Shown here piece after piece: positions 1 through 7,452 of a stretch of 64,000 bases of DNA. Made by a program: the position numbers and the translations under genes. The number at the start of each line of letters is the position of its first letter. Positions within the stretch are counted from its first letter, which is position 1. Source of the DNA: Alphaproteobacteria bacterium (GTDB lineage: Bacteria > Pseudomonadota > Alphaproteobacteria > Rhodobacterales > Rhodobacteraceae); the NCBI GenBank assembly GCA_030425145.1, contig JAUHVK010000013.1, forward strand, positions 53,268-117,267. Reading direction: 5' to 3'. The notes under the pieces are model-generated. The model was not told the DNA's origin and did not search any database. It worked only from the letters and a program-made list of their open reading frames with translations.

Positions 1-164
1 TGAATTTCTTTGCAGGCAATCCGGCGCGGCATGGGTTTACCGAACTCTATCAGGGATCCGCCCCCGACGCCCGAACACTCGCCAGAACAGGGCCTTACCG
101 TGTGCCGCCCGTCTGCGGCACCACCCTGAAACACGCAGAGGAGCAGCCGTTCATCGGGGTGTGA
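1..164 (+). CDS. 3' end of an unidentified protein (partial, runs off left edge)
   Basis: An open frame enters from the left edge (codons in phase with position 3) and stops at TGA 162-164, giving the last 53 residues of a protein. The tail begins NFFAGNPARHG and ends EEQPFIGV. I do not recognise the family from this fragment. It reads in the same direction as the peroxidase gene 111 bases downstream and could be the preceding gene of that cluster, but this cannot be tested here. Its reality rests only on the open frame and plausible composition. Confidence 0.4.
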   Translation, partial: NFFAGNPARHGFTELYQGSAPDARTLARTGPYRVPPVCGTTLKHAEEQPFIGV

Positions 165-275
165 AAAACGCGTTCACAGTGTCCTCACTCACCCTACGTC
201 AACCAACTCTTTACCCTTTCGATCGTGTCGAGCGGCTGCTGCCCCTGCCGCGCACGATCCCTCGGAGTAAAGACG

Positions 276-2069
276 ATGACGTTCCAAATGCAATCACATG
301 GTGGAGCGCAGAAGAAACGCGCGCCCACCGAAAAACCCCAAATTCTCGAAGCACTAATCCCCACCGGCGGCGATATTGCCGTGGACGAAGCCGCCGATTT
401 CGGCTTCCTGCTCCCGCCGGGTGGCGACGCCAGCCAATACCTGCCCGATGTGCCGGACACAGAACTCGACGAACTCGGCAATCTGATGGTGCCCGATACC
501 AACGACATCGACGCCACTCCCGATGGCGGGATGGCCCCCGTGATGACCTACTGGGGGCAGTTCCTCGACCACGAATTGACCGCCCGCACCGACCGCGAAA
601 GCTCTCTGACCGGGATCGACGACCCGACGCCCAAGGCCTCGGGACAAGAGATTGAACGCCAACTGAAGAACGCGCGCACGCCGCGCTTTGATCTGGACTC
701 GGTTTATGGCGGCCTTCCTGTCGGCACGTTCGCCGCCCCATCCATCCAACACGCCGCATCCGTCCTTCGCACCGGGATGCGCCATCCAGTTCACACTGCC
801 AAGATGCGCGTCGGCACAGCGGTCGACCCCGGCCCACTGCCCGACGACACGCTTGACCCGCACCGCGACCTGCCGCGCTTTCATCAGGTTGAACAAAAGG
901 TCCGCGACGCCGCGCTCGACATCGCCCGCGCGCAGATGGACGAAGATGCCTTTGCCAAGTTCGAGGCCGGATTGCCGAAACGCGCGGTGATCGGCGACAT
1001 GCGCAATGACGAGAACATCATCATCGCCCAATTCCACTTGAGCTTTCTGCGTTTCCACAACAAGGTCGTGGACTTCCTGACCGAAAACGACACCGGGTGG
1101 ATTGCCGATTTCGACGCCGCCAAATCCCTGACCAAACTGCATTACCAATGGCTGGTCGTGCATGGCTATCTCAAGGAGATCTGCGACCCGACGGTCGTGA
1201 CTCGTATCATCGACACCCGCAACGCGAATTACGACGCCTTCCGCGCCGACTATGCCGCACGCAATCCGGGGCGTGTGGTGGGCAACGTCATCCCGCTCGA
1301 ATTCTCGACCGCCGTCTATCGCTTCGGCCACTCGATGGTGCGCAACATCTATGACTACAACCGTACGTTTGGACGCCCGAACGGTACGGCTCCGTTCGAT
1401 CAGGTCTTCGCCTTCACCGGCGGCGGAGGCATTGGCGCGCGATTTGGGTTGAACCTGAACAGCATCCCAAAGAACTGGGTGATTGACTGGGCACGGTTCG
1501 TGACCCCGGATGCCAGCTTTACAGATGGTGGCCCGCAGCGCGTGGCGCGTGCCGTGGACACGGTGATCGCGCCTCCTCTGGGCGACATGGTCAACGAAGG
1601 CGGTGAATTTGACGCCGGCACACCCGACGGAGCCGCGCTGCGTGCGCTCTTCCGCAACCTCGCCCGGCGCAACCTGCGGCGCGGCAAGAGCCTGCGCCTT
1701 CCGACGGGACAGGCGTTGCATGCCCATCTCCAGAACATCGGCGCAATCACAAGCAGCCCGCAGAATGACGTGCGGGCGTGGCTCGACAACAAGCCCGAGC
1801 TGGCATCCTTCCTTGATGGCCATGCGTTCAACAGCGCGACGCCGCTCTGGTTCTACTGCCTTGCCGAAGCCGAAGGCACACCAGGCCCCGGCCTTGGTGA
1901 GATGGGCAGTTGGATCGTTGCCGCGACCTTCATCGGCGCACTGATGGACGACGCGGACTCCGCCCTGTCACGCGAGTTCTCGCCAGATCAAAGCCCTTTG
2001 CGCACCCCCGACGGCGATCCGATCGACACAATCGAACGCTGGATGCGCTTTGCGGCGGTCCTCGACTGA
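276..2069 (+). CDS. Animal-type haem peroxidase (myeloperoxidase-like fold)
   Basis: A 597-residue protein of the animal haem peroxidase family (PF03098), which oxidises halides, phenols or protein tyrosines with H2O2. Visible landmarks are the distal motif GQFLDHE (D98, H99), R243-x-x-E246 in GDMRNDEN, and the proximal haem His H352 in YRFGHSMV. D98 and E246 align with the two acids that ester-link haem in myeloperoxidase, so a covalently bound haem is plausible. The RTPRFDLDSVYGG stretch near residue 134 is also typical. Start ATG 276 follows a GGAG ribosome site; an in-frame ATG at 225 lacks one. No signal peptide or membrane segment is evident. It is the first complete gene of a four-gene same-strand group with two protease genes and a graspetide-type ligase, which suggests a role in that system. 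The family call is strong; the substrate is unknown. Confidence 0.9.
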   Translation: MTFQMQSHGGAQKKRAPTEKPQILEALIPTGGDIAVDEAADFGFLLPPGGDASQYLPDVPDTELDELGNLMVPDTNDIDATPDGGMAPVMTYWGQFLDHELTARTDRESSLTGIDDPTPKASGQEIERQLKNARTPRFDLDSVYGGLPVGTFAAPSIQHAASVLRTGMRHPVHTAKMRVGTAVDPGPLPDDTLDPHRDLPRFHQVEQKVRDAALDIARAQMDEDAFAKFEAGLPKRAVIGDMRNDENIIIAQFHLSFLRFHNKVVDFLTENDTGWIADFDAAKSLTKLHYQWLVVHGYLKEICDPTVVTRIIDTRNANYDAFRADYAARNPGRVVGNVIPLEFSTAVYRFGHSMVRNIYDYNRTFGRPNGTAPFDQVFAFTGGGGIGARFGLNLNSIPKNWVIDWARFVTPDASFTDGGPQRVARAVDTVIAPPLGDMVNEGGEFDAGTPDGAALRALFRNLARRNLRRGKSLRLPTGQALHAHLQNIGAITSSPQNDVRAWLDNKPELASFLDGHAFNSATPLWFYCLAEAEGTPGPGLGEMGSWIVAATFIGALMDDADSALSREFSPDQSPLRTPDGDPIDTIERWMRFAAVLD

Positions 2070-2076
2070 CCGCCTT

Positions 2077-2106
2077 GGCCGGTCCTTTTCCTCCCGGGGA
2101 CCGGCC
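2077..2106 (+). promoter_or_regulatory. Intergenic hairpin between peroxidase and hydrolase-protease genes
   Basis: A perfect 9-bp inverted repeat, GGCCGGTCC (2077-2085) and GGACCGGCC (2098-2106), with a 12-base loop. ACCCTTTTCC follows, so it could be a weak terminator or attenuator, or an RNA-stabilising structure within an operon. It begins 7 bases after the peroxidase stop codon and ends 30 bases before the next start. Confidence 0.5.
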
Positions 2107-2136
2107 ACCCTTTTCCTTCTGCGACAGGAGAACACC

Positions 2137-4665
2137 ATGCTTGCCTTTGACGACTTTCAGGTTGAGACCTTTCTGCGCACAGGGGAGCACGAGACAGCCC
2201 TGCGCGCGGAATTCGGAGACGCGCTTTACGAAGAACTGACGCAACTTGCGCAGGAAGCTGGGCGCAAAGCACCCCTGTTCGAAGCCCGGCGGCGCAAGGT
2301 GTTCATCTTGCCCGGCATCATGGGTTCGCGGCTGAGTGCGATCCGAAATGGGCAAGCCGATCTGGTCTGGATACACCCCTCCGATCTGGCGTCCGGCGGA
2401 ATTGCCAAGCTCAAGTGGGGCGCGACCGTTGCCGCCACTGGCACGGTTCTGGCCCCCTATCTGCGGATGAAGCTGCGCCTGACGCTAGCCGGGTTCGATG
2501 CCGAGTTCATGCCCTTCGACTGGCGGCAATCCCCTGCCGTGACCGGCAAGATGTTGATCGACCGCATCCGTCATCGCGGGCTGAGCGACGTGTCCCTGGT
2601 CTGTCACTCGATGGGCGGGTTGGTCGCGCGCCAGATGGCGGCAGAGGATGGAGACCGCTCCGTGATCTCTCGGGTCGTGACCATAGGCACGCCGAACCAC
2701 GGGTCATACGCGCCAGTGCAGGTGTTCGACCTGAGTCACGACATGCTGGGTCCACTTGGCTTTGCCGATCAGCTTCATGATCGTGAAACGATCGTTGAAA
2801 AATACCTGCGCGGATTTCCCGGACTGATCGAGATGATGCCGGACCCGAACAAGCGACCGAATGAAACTTTCTTCACGCGTGGCTTCTGGCCGGAAGGCGC
2901 GGTGCCTCCGACCGCCAATGTCCTGCGCGCAGCGAAACTGGGGCGGGGCGATTTGCCGGAACCGGATGCGCGGTTTCACCAGATCATCGGCACCGGCGAA
3001 GAAACCGTTGTCGCTGCAAACAAGACGGCGGCGGGTTTTGTTTACCACTTGTCCTTTGACGGCGACGGAACCGTGCCGCGCGATCTGGCGGAAATGGGTA
3101 ATGTCGCCCGCTACTACTGCGAAGGCACACATGGCTGGCTGTGCAACCGCTCTGACGTGATTGCCGCGAGCATCGACCTGATCGGAACAGGGGCCACCCA
3201 CGCCCTGAATGACAGGCCCCGCATCAACGCAGTCGAACGCGCCATGCCTGATGTATTCAGCGCCGATCTGCGGCTTGAAACCATCTCGGCGTTGCCGCCC
3301 CTGCGCGAAACCGATTTTGCCGGTACGTTCCTTTCGGGTCAGGCCGATATCGCTGAACCAATTGGCGCAGTCATCTCGGATGCTCCAGCAACCGACCAAA
3401 ACGCCTATCCCCGCTCCATCGTCGATGCGGCGAGCCTGCGGTGGAAAGCGTCGGATGCCGAGCGCAAGACGGTCATCCAGTCACAGCACGAGGCACGTCC
3501 GCTCAGCGCGGAAACACCCGAACGGATCGACGCCTACACGCGCCGCCTCTTGGCCATCGTAGACGCCGCAAGCGCAAATGGTCAGGGCCGCAAACTTAGC
3601 CGCGAGTTGGAAACAGCGCTCGAGAGTTTGGAAAAGGCCACTCCTGGTGTGCTTCCGCCGACTGGCCCCACAGCGGCGATTTTGGAACGGGTGATCGGCG
3701 AGGCTGAAGAATTCCTCTCAGTCATGTTCATCAAACGCGCCCTTGTCGCAGCCCGCGCCGTTGGGCGGATCGTGGCCACTGCGACCGGAGAGGGCTTTGG
3801 GACCGGGTTCCTGATCGCGCCGGGCGTCTTGATGACGAACCATCATGTTCTGCAAAACCATTTCGCCGCCAGTCGGGCCTCGGTGCAGTTCCGCTTTGAG
3901 CTTGAGATCGACAGTCGGCAGACGACCGGTCATTGCTTTACGCTGGAGCCGCAGCGCCTTTTCTACGCGAATGAACGGCTGGACATGGCCATCATAGCCG
4001 TGGCGCCGACAAGCGAGGATGGCGTCAGTCTTGAGGACTTCGGGTATTTGCCGCTGATCGGAGTCGAGGGCAAAATCCGCAAAGGCCAACCAGTCAACAT
4101 CGTGCAGCACCCACTCGCGGGTCGAAAACAGGTGGTGTTCCGCGAAAGCCTTCTGACCGCCCTTCCCCCCGATAACGACCACGTCGCGCATTACACAGGC
4201 GACACACAGCCCGGTTCCTCTGGCGCGCCTGTTTTCAGCGATCTGTGGGAAGTTGTGGCGCTGCATCACTCCGGTGTGCCGGACCAGACGGAAACCGGAC
4301 ATTACGTGACGGTGGATGGCGGCATCTGGAACCCGTCTGTCGATCCGGACATGAAAACGGTCAAATGGATCGCGAACGAAGGTATCCGCGTGTCGCGGCT
4401 AGTTGCGCATCTCAAGACGCTTGCAGACCGCCTGTCGCGCGACGGAACGCCCGGAGCCGAACTCGTGGAAGACGTTCTCGCCGTTGGCCGGGACGCGGTT
4501 CACACAGGTGGGTTTCAGACACCACCTGCAAGCACGTGGGAACGCGCGCCTGCGCCCCCCGGATCAGGGACATTCGCTGACCATAAAGCAGGCATCACGA
4601 TCCCTGTCCGGTTCGACATTTCCTTCGCCTTTCCAGACCAGCCCCCTTTCCCCAACTCGTCCTAG
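2137..4665 (+). CDS. LCAT-like alpha/beta hydrolase fused to a trypsin-like serine protease
   Basis: An 842-residue two-domain protein. The N-terminal half is an alpha/beta hydrolase of the lecithin:cholesterol acyltransferase type: the strand VFILPGIMGSRL, nucleophile S158 in CHSMGGLVAR, acid D310 in DGDGTVP and H332 in EGTHGW. A linker of about 200 residues leads to a trypsin-fold (S1/V8-like) domain with H570 in TNHHVL, D616 in ERLDMAII and S695 in PGSSGAPVF. Both catalytic sets look intact. Start ATG 2137 has an ACAGGAG site 7-8 bases upstream; the frame is open further upstream to 2050 but has no good ribosome site there. No signal peptide is seen. It sits between the peroxidase and the repeat-bearing protease. 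LCAT-like enzymes act on acyl esters of lipids; the fused protease might activate or process partners, for instance the repeat protein downstream. That role is inference. Confidence 0.88.
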   Translation: MLAFDDFQVETFLRTGEHETALRAEFGDALYEELTQLAQEAGRKAPLFEARRRKVFILPGIMGSRLSAIRNGQADLVWIHPSDLASGGIAKLKWGATVAATGTVLAPYLRMKLRLTLAGFDAEFMPFDWRQSPAVTGKMLIDRIRHRGLSDVSLVCHSMGGLVARQMAAEDGDRSVISRVVTIGTPNHGSYAPVQVFDLSHDMLGPLGFADQLHDRETIVEKYLRGFPGLIEMMPDPNKRPNETFFTRGFWPEGAVPPTANVLRAAKLGRGDLPEPDARFHQIIGTGEETVVAANKTAAGFVYHLSFDGDGTVPRDLAEMGNVARYYCEGTHGWLCNRSDVIAASIDLIGTGATHALNDRPRINAVERAMPDVFSADLRLETISALPPLRETDFAGTFLSGQADIAEPIGAVISDAPATDQNAYPRSIVDAASLRWKASDAERKTVIQSQHEARPLSAETPERIDAYTRRLLAIVDAASANGQGRKLSRELETALESLEKATPGVLPPTGPTAAILERVIGEAEEFLSVMFIKRALVAARAVGRIVATATGEGFGTGFLIAPGVLMTNHHVLQNHFAASRASVQFRFELEIDSRQTTGHCFTLEPQRLFYANERLDMAIIAVAPTSEDGVSLEDFGYLPLIGVEGKIRKGQPVNIVQHPLAGRKQVVFRESLLTALPPDNDHVAHYTGDTQPGSSGAPVFSDLWEVVALHHSGVPDQTETGHYVTVDGGIWNPSVDPDMKTVKWIANEGIRVSRLVAHLKTLADRLSRDGTPGAELVEDVLAVGRDAVHTGGFQTPPASTWERAPAPPGSGTFADHKAGITIPVRFDISFAFPDQPPFPNSS

Positions 4666-4766
4666 GGGCGGCGCCTCTGGCTGGCACGCGATCGGGCCAG
4701 GCTGTTCCGCTTCGGACCAGCGAACCGGTCGCAATTTCAAAACACATTTCAACAAGGACTTTAGAC

Positions 4767-6353
4767 ATGGCTAAATCAAAGAAAGAGGGCGTCGGCCACG
4801 TGCAGGAGAGCCCGAGCGATCCGATTTTCGTTCCGAATTTCGATGACATCGAGCACCTCAAGAAAAAGATGCTGCAGGAGGCGCTGACCCCTGATCGTCT
4901 GGACTACGACGACATCCGCGAGACGATATGCGGCGCCACTGACGACAGTCAGCCGGTGGAGCAATATGATGGCAGTCTTGGTGTCACCCGCTCGTTCGTC
5001 GATGCGCATCAGGCACCGGTCGGGGTGCTGCGCTGGCACACCAATCTCGCCAGCATCTACACCAACCCCGGCAATGTTGCCGGCCAGCGCTGGTGCACCG
5101 GAACACTGATCTCGGACAACCTGTTCCTGACGGCAGGCCATTGCTTTGACCAGACCGGTGGCGGCTGGAGCCGTCCGCGCATCAACGGCACGACCAACAT
5201 CATCTCCTCCCAGGAAATCGCGACGCGGATGAATGTGGAGTTCAACTTCCAGGTCGACAGCAACGGTGTTCAGCAAAGCCCGGTCTCCTTTGCCGTGGAA
5301 GAGCTGATCGAATACCGTCTGGATGGTCTCGACTTTGCCATCGTGCGTCTGTCCGGCAATCCGGGCCAGCAGTTCGGCGTGACCCGTCTGGCCGAGGATG
5401 ACGGCAATCAGGGCGACATGATCTGCATCATCGGCCACCCGGCCGGGCAACCAAAGCGGATCGAGGCCGGCCCCATCACCAGCTTCGAGGACTTCCGCGT
5501 CCGGTATAATGATATCGACACGCTGGGCGGCAATTCCGGCTCGGGGATCCTGCGGGCTAGCGATGGCTGTATTGTCGGCATCCACACCAATGGCGGCTGT
5601 AACGCGGCGATGACCGGTTCGAACTTTGGCCTGCGCATCACCCGTGTTCGGGCGGCGTCGCCGACTATTCAGAGCATCGGCACGCATACCAATACGATCC
5701 GGGATATCCTGACCAGCCCGTCGGCAGATCAGATCACAAGCATTTTGGCTGATCGTCTGACAACGGTGCGCGACGACCGGATCCATTCACTGCCTCAACT
5801 TGATCGGCCTCCGACAAATATCGTCCTCGACAGGCGTCCGACCAACATCATCGACGATCGCGGTCCGACGAACATCCTGCGGGATCTGCGGCCGACCTCC
5901 ATCATTGATGACCGGAGGCCGACAAATGTCCTTTTGGACCGGGGCCCAACCAGCATCCTGGATGATCGAGGCCCAACCAATGTGCTGATGGACCAGGGCA
6001 CCAACATCATCGCGGATCGCGGCACTAGCGCCATTCTTGATCAGGGCACCGACCCCATCGGTGACCGCAAGGTCAGCGGACTCGACAAGCAGTTCTCGGA
6101 CCGCATTCCGGATCGGCTTGGCGGTCTGATCAGTGGACGGTTCCGCGAAGGTGGCGCGATGCCCTTTGTCATGGCGACGCCGCATCACGCGGCGGGCGCG
6201 ATGGCCGGGTTGCAGCAGACCTATACCGGCGATGCCGAAGCGCAGCAGATCGAAGAGCTGGTGGTCTACTACGAAGAGCTCTCGGCGATGGCCGAGGAGA
6301 TCCTGGCCGAGATGGCCGAGATCGAAGCGCTGTTCGACGATTCCGAAAGCTGA
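4767..6353 (+). CDS. Trypsin-like protease with C-terminal tandem DRxPTN repeats; candidate graspetide precursor
   Basis: A 528-residue protein. Residues about 80-300 form a trypsin-like domain with a complete triad: H125 in LTAGHC, D189 in LDFAIVRL and S257 in GGNSGSG. Residues 345-407 are seven tandem 9-residue units of consensus xDRxPTNIx, followed by three looser units to about 432 (DQGTN, DRGTS, DQGTD). Each unit offers Thr/Ser and Asp, the donors and acceptors of ester cross-links in graspetides. The C-terminal 65 residues contain MPFVMATPHH and an acidic helix rich in Glu. The next gene is an ATP-grasp ligase of the graspetide type, so this looks like a multi-core precursor attached to its own protease. 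I know of no characterised graspetide built this way. Start ATG 4767 follows CAAGGAC. No signal peptide. Protease call strong; precursor call is inference from repeats plus neighbour. Confidence 0.85.
   Translation: MAKSKKEGVGHVQESPSDPIFVPNFDDIEHLKKKMLQEALTPDRLDYDDIRETICGATDDSQPVEQYDGSLGVTRSFVDAHQAPVGVLRWHTNLASIYTNPGNVAGQRWCTGTLISDNLFLTAGHCFDQTGGGWSRPRINGTTNIISSQEIATRMNVEFNFQVDSNGVQQSPVSFAVEELIEYRLDGLDFAIVRLSGNPGQQFGVTRLAEDDGNQGDMICIIGHPAGQPKRIEAGPITSFEDFRVRYNDIDTLGGNSGSGILRASDGCIVGIHTNGGCNAAMTGSNFGLRITRVRAASPTIQSIGTHTNTIRDILTSPSADQITSILADRLTTVRDDRIHSLPQLDRPPTNIVLDRRPTNIIDDRGPTNILRDLRPTSIIDDRRPTNVLLDRGPTSILDDRGPTNVLMDQGTNIIADRGTSAILDQGTDPIGDRKVSGLDKQFSDRIPDRLGGLISGRFREGGAMPFVMATPHHAAGAMAGLQQTYTGDAEAQQIEELVVYYEELSAMAEEILAEMAEIEALFDDSES
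5799..6062 (+). repeat. Tandem 27-bp coding repeats (9-residue xDRxPTNIx units)
   Basis: Seven in-frame 27-bp units occupy 5799-5987 and three degenerate units continue to 6062. The protein period is exact over the first seven units. In these units R is replaced once (by L in unit 4), N by S twice, and the residue before P varies (P, R or G). The last three units lose the Pro. Codon use differs between units (for example ACC, ACG and ACA for Thr), so the repetition is being kept at protein level more than at DNA level. Confidence 0.92.
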
Positions 6354-6360
6354 AGACACA

Positions 6361-6387
6361 CGGAAAGGGCCAACCCGGCCCTTTCCG
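6361..6387 (+). promoter_or_regulatory. Perfect 11-bp hairpin between repeat-protease and ATP-grasp genes
   Basis: CGGAAAGGGCC (6361-6371) and GGCCCTTTCCG (6377-6387) form a perfect 11-bp stem with a 5-base loop (AACCC). There is no T run after it. It starts 7 bases after the precursor stop codon and ends 24 bases before the ligase ATG. Placed between a putative precursor gene and its modifying enzyme, it could lower ligase expression or protect the upstream mRNA end. Confidence 0.6.
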
Positions 6388-6411
6388 ACTTCCCCCGACA
6401 GGAGATTTCCC

Positions 6412-7452
6412 ATGATCCTCATTCTTTCCAGTGATGACGACGTTCACGCACGCCAGGTCATGCACCACATCGCGGAACGCGGGCACAGCGCCACGCTTCT
6501 CAACCTCGCCGATTTCCCCAAGGACGCGAATCTGATCTTCGAGGCAGGCCAGTCCAAGTCCCGCCGTGAGATGCACTATAGGGGCAAGACGATTGACCTT
6601 TCCAAAGTGTCCTCCGTCTGGTGGCGCCGCCCGCAGCCCTACGGCATACACCCGGACGTGACTGATCCCGTTCTCGACAATTTCGCCATCCGCGAAGTCG
6701 ACGAGGCCATCCAAGGTCTCTGGCTCTCACTTGATGCAGAATGGATCAACGTGCCCCGCCGCGATGAAGACGCCAGCCGCAAGGCATGGCAGCTTGATGT
6801 GGCGCGATCGGTTGGCCTGACCGTGCCCCGCACACTTATCACCACGGATCCCGAGGCGGCCCGCACGTTTATCGACCGCGAAGGGGTAGACCGTACGATC
6901 TACAAGCCATTTCAAGGCAGCGAGGATGCCTGGCGCGAAACGCGGCTTCTCAAGCTCGAAGAATTGGAAAAGATCGACGCCGTGAAATACGCGCCGGTGA
7001 TTTTTCAGGAGTACATCGAAGCCACCTGCGATCTGCGTGTGACCGTTGTCGGCGAACAGATCTTTGCCGCCGCCATAGACAGTCAAAAGGCCGCCTATCG
7101 CGTCGATTTCCGCATGGACATGAACGTGGCGATAACGCCCACGACGCTGGCCCCGGAAACCGAGATGGGCATACGCAAACTGATGAAAGCCTTGGACCTC
7201 ACCTATGGAGCCATCGACTTCCGTCGACGCCCAAATGGCGAAGAAGTGTTCCTCGAAATCAATCCGGCTGGCCAATGGCTGTTTGTCGAAGACCAGACCG
7301 GCCAACCGATTGGCAAAGCAGTGGCGGATTGCCTGATCGACCGGGTCAGAACGGATAGCATTCCAAGGCTAACCCATCCTTTGATGAACACTATTCCGAT
7401 GCCGCCCGCGACGTCTGCGGTCAGAACAAACCAGACCGTCGCCGCGAGATGA
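6412..7452 (+). CDS. ATP-grasp ligase of the MvdC/MvdD graspetide-maturase type
   Basis: A 346-residue ATP-grasp enzyme. The N-terminal pre-grasp part (MILILSSDDD, then VSSVWWRRP near residue 67) and the C-terminal LEINPAGQWLFVE are typical of the ligases that install ester or amide side-chain links in microviridin-like graspetides. Likely nucleotide and metal residues are K165 in YKPFQG, E200 in FQEYIE, R209, D269 in GAIDF, and E282 and N284 in EINP. It would activate Asp/Glu carboxylates as acyl phosphates and join them to Thr/Ser/Lys of a precursor; the obvious substrate is the repeat tail encoded just upstream. ATG 6412 has a CAGGAG site. Its 3' end overlaps the convergent permease gene by 32 bp. 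Ribosomal S6 modification (RimK) is the main alternative but the GQW motif and neighbours argue against it. Confidence 0.9.
   Translation: MILILSSDDDVHARQVMHHIAERGHSATLLNLADFPKDANLIFEAGQSKSRREMHYRGKTIDLSKVSSVWWRRPQPYGIHPDVTDPVLDNFAIREVDEAIQGLWLSLDAEWINVPRRDEDASRKAWQLDVARSVGLTVPRTLITTDPEAARTFIDREGVDRTIYKPFQGSEDAWRETRLLKLEELEKIDAVKYAPVIFQEYIEATCDLRVTVVGEQIFAAAIDSQKAAYRVDFRMDMNVAITPTTLAPETEMGIRKLMKALDLTYGAIDFRRRPNGEEVFLEINPAGQWLFVEDQTGQPIGKAVADCLIDRVRTDSIPRLTHPLMNTIPMPPATSAVRTNQTVAAR

Noticed and set aside
354..1823. Long - strand frame of 489 codons inside the peroxidase gene
   Set aside because: Antisense shadow of a GC-rich gene; composition is His/Val/Gly-rich without domain motifs and the + strand frame has all peroxidase residues.
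5799..5987. Possible CRISPR-like array (seven 27-bp units)
   Set aside because: Units are contiguous without spacers, are in frame in a protease gene and vary synonymously; no cas genes are present.
5787..6422. - strand frame across the DRxPTN repeats with its own repetitive protein
   Set aside because: Repetition is inherited from the coding repeat on the + strand; no ribosome site and no recognisable domain.
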